Origin: an uncultured Sphingobacteriales bacterium
GTDB lineage: Bacteria > Bacteroidota > Bacteroidia > Chitinophagales > Chitinophagaceae
Direction: 5' to 3'
Assembly: GCA_946887085.1 (NCBI GenBank)
Contig: CAMPKG010000028.1
Span: forward strand, 1 to 16,626
Length of the DNA: 16,626 bases
Shown: piece by piece, positions 15,406 through 16,626 of the stretch
Position numbering within the stretch: the first letter of the stretch is position 1
Layout: each line of letters starts with the position of its first letter
Program-made: the position numbers and the translations under genes
The notes under the pieces: model-generated
What the model saw: the letters and a program-made list of their open reading frames with translations, nothing else
Databases searched by the model: none
Told to the model about the DNA's origin: nothing

Positions 15406-16626
15406 ATGGCAACAAAGGTTAGTGTATCAATATACCATGATACACGGTATAGAAAAGCGGGCGGGGGTTATCCTGTTAAGCTGCAAGTTTATTTCGATGG
15501 GGCACAACGGTATTACCCTACAAATATTGATGTAAGCAAAGAAGACTTTGAACGGTCATATCTGGCAGTAAAACCCAAACAGGAATACAGGGAAATGAAA
15601 ATTCGTATTGACGGGCATTTAACCCGCGCCGTTGATATTGTCGAAGACATAGCGGTATTTTCATTTGAAACATTTGAACGGCGGTTAGGGCTGGGCAAGA
15701 ATGTGGACAATGTAATTACGTTGTATGAAGAGGTAATAGCCCAAAAGAACAAAGACGAAGACATTAACACCGCTGACAACTATAGCAGTTCTTTACGGTC
15801 TATCCTTTTATTTGAGCTATGGAATAACGGCATTACTATTGCCCGTGGATCAAAGCAAAAGGCGGATGAATATTTACAGGTACTAAAGGATAAGGTAAAG
15901 CGGCTACCCCTGCAAAAGATAACCCCGCAATACCTGAGGGAATATGAAAAGTGGCACATAAACGAATGCGGCAACAACCGTACTACAGTAGGTATTTATT
16001 TACGCCCGTTACGTGCTATATATCTGTCCGCTATTGGTAGTGAGTTTGTAGATAAGGCATATTACCCCTTCGCCCTGAAAGGTGAAAAGAATAAGTATAA
16101 GATACCAGCCGGGCGGAAAGTTAAAAAGGCACTGGGCAAAGAAGAGTTATCAATATTGTTTCATGCCCTGATACCTGAAGAACAAGCGGAAATTATTAAA
16201 GCCCGTGATTTTTGGTTTTTCAGCTACAACGGTAACGGTATGAATGTTGCCGATTATTCCCGACTGAGGTATAGTAACATCAAAGGCGGCGAAATACACT
16301 TTATAAGAAAGAAGACAGCCGAAACCACAAAGGACAATGTAATTACCATTACCGTACAGATAACCCCATTCCTGCAATCGATTATTGATAAGTACGGCAA
16401 TAAAGACACCCGCCCGGATAACTATATCTTTTCAATTATTGATGACACAATGAAAGAACGGGAAAAGGTAAAAAAGATAATGGCATTCACCCGCTTTGTG
16501 AATCAACACATGAAACGACTGGCAGAGACTATAGGGATCACAACGGACATTTCAAGTAACTGGGGGCGGCATAGCATGACAACCCTTGCAGTAAATGAGG
16601 CTGGGGCATCCTTAGAAGAGATACGG
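15406..16626 (+). CDS. Tyrosine recombinase/integrase, 3' partial
   Basis: A site-specific recombinase, open to the end of the window (407 residues visible). ATG at 15406 begins MATKVSVSIYHDTRYRKAGG, typical of the arm-binding domain of Bacteroidetes phage-integrase-like proteins. A SAM-like core-binding domain follows (about 105-225: VITLYEEVIAQKNKDEDINT onward, including TPQYLREYEKWH). The catalytic domain starts near 240. At the position of the first catalytic Arg it reads NGMNVADYSRL (278-288), with Asn280 where most relatives have Arg; the family member IntDOT also lacks this Arg. The lysine region RKKTAETT follows, and Arg388-His389 in NWGRHSMTT match the second Arg/His box. The final Arg/His and the nucleophilic Tyr should lie past the window end. 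Its position 175 bp from a cut tRNA-Asn marks the left end of an integrative element. Confidence 0.93.
   Translation, partial: MATKVSVSIYHDTRYRKAGGGYPVKLQVYFDGAQRYYPTNIDVSKEDFERSYLAVKPKQEYREMKIRIDGHLTRAVDIVEDIAVFSFETFERRLGLGKNVDNVITLYEEVIAQKNKDEDINTADNYSSSLRSILLFELWNNGITIARGSKQKADEYLQVLKDKVKRLPLQKITPQYLREYEKWHINECGNNRTTVGIYLRPLRAIYLSAIGSEFVDKAYYPFALKGEKNKYKIPAGRKVKKALGKEELSILFHALIPEEQAEIIKARDFWFFSYNGNGMNVADYSRLRYSNIKGGEIHFIRKKTAETTKDNVITITVQITPFLQSIIDKYGNKDTRPDNYIFSIIDDTMKEREKVKKIMAFTRFVNQHMKRLAETIGITTDISSNWGRHSMTTLAVNEAGASLEEIR

Overview
The window looks like chromosomal DNA of a Bacteroidota (Bacteroidetes) bacterium, probably Chitinophagaceae-like. The grounds are the contractile injection system (CIS) proteins, a LuxR remnant ending in a KNKWFG-type tail, a Bacteroidetes-style tyrosine recombinase with an altered first catalytic arginine, the GIY-YIG/tRNA-like modules, and the lack of strong Shine-Dalgarno sites. 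The genus is inference; no rRNA or marker gene is present.

Bases 1-13733 are one tightly packed + strand operon for the tube, spike and baseplate of an extracellular CIS (eCIS/Afp-PVC type, or Bacteroidetes T6SS-iv-like). The order is: sheath (5' end cut by the window edge), two Hcp/gp19-like tube proteins, a 56-aa DUF5908-type protein, an Afp7-like LysM adaptor, a VgrG-like spike (gp27+gp5), a PAAR-like tip, a gp25-like wedge protein, a baseplate J protein, a large wedge protein (Afp12/gp7-like) and a 688-aa accessory protein. Five of the junctions from the adaptor gene to the wedge gene overlap or nearly touch. Sheath and tube would form the contractile barrel, VgrG and PAAR the spike, and gp25, J and the wedge protein the baseplate. 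The AAA+ ATPase, tape measure, cap and obvious effectors are not visible and must lie upstream or elsewhere if the system works.

Bases 13734-14690 are a gene-poor scar: about 340 bp without a gene, a frameshifted LuxR-type C-terminus on the - strand that runs head-on into the C-terminal end of an unrelated + strand gene, a strong intrinsic terminator, and a small, highly charged - strand ORF.

Bases 14691-15231 are the most unusual part. Two near-identical 81-bp direct repeats (one mismatch) each carry the 3' half of a tRNA-Asn(GTT) plus its terminator hairpin. Exactly between them lies a GIY-YIG nuclease ORF, whose start codon is in one repeat and whose stop codon is in the other. Its C-terminus is the translation of a tRNA 5' half ending in a perfect palindrome. 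A decayed third module lies next to it. This looks like a small mobile module that targets or remodels tRNA-Asn.

Bases 15232-16626 are the left end of a second, larger integrative element that cut the tRNA-Asn at its anticodon stem. It carries a tyrosine recombinase gene that runs off the window. The intact tRNA-Asn is predicted at the far end of this element, beyond the window.
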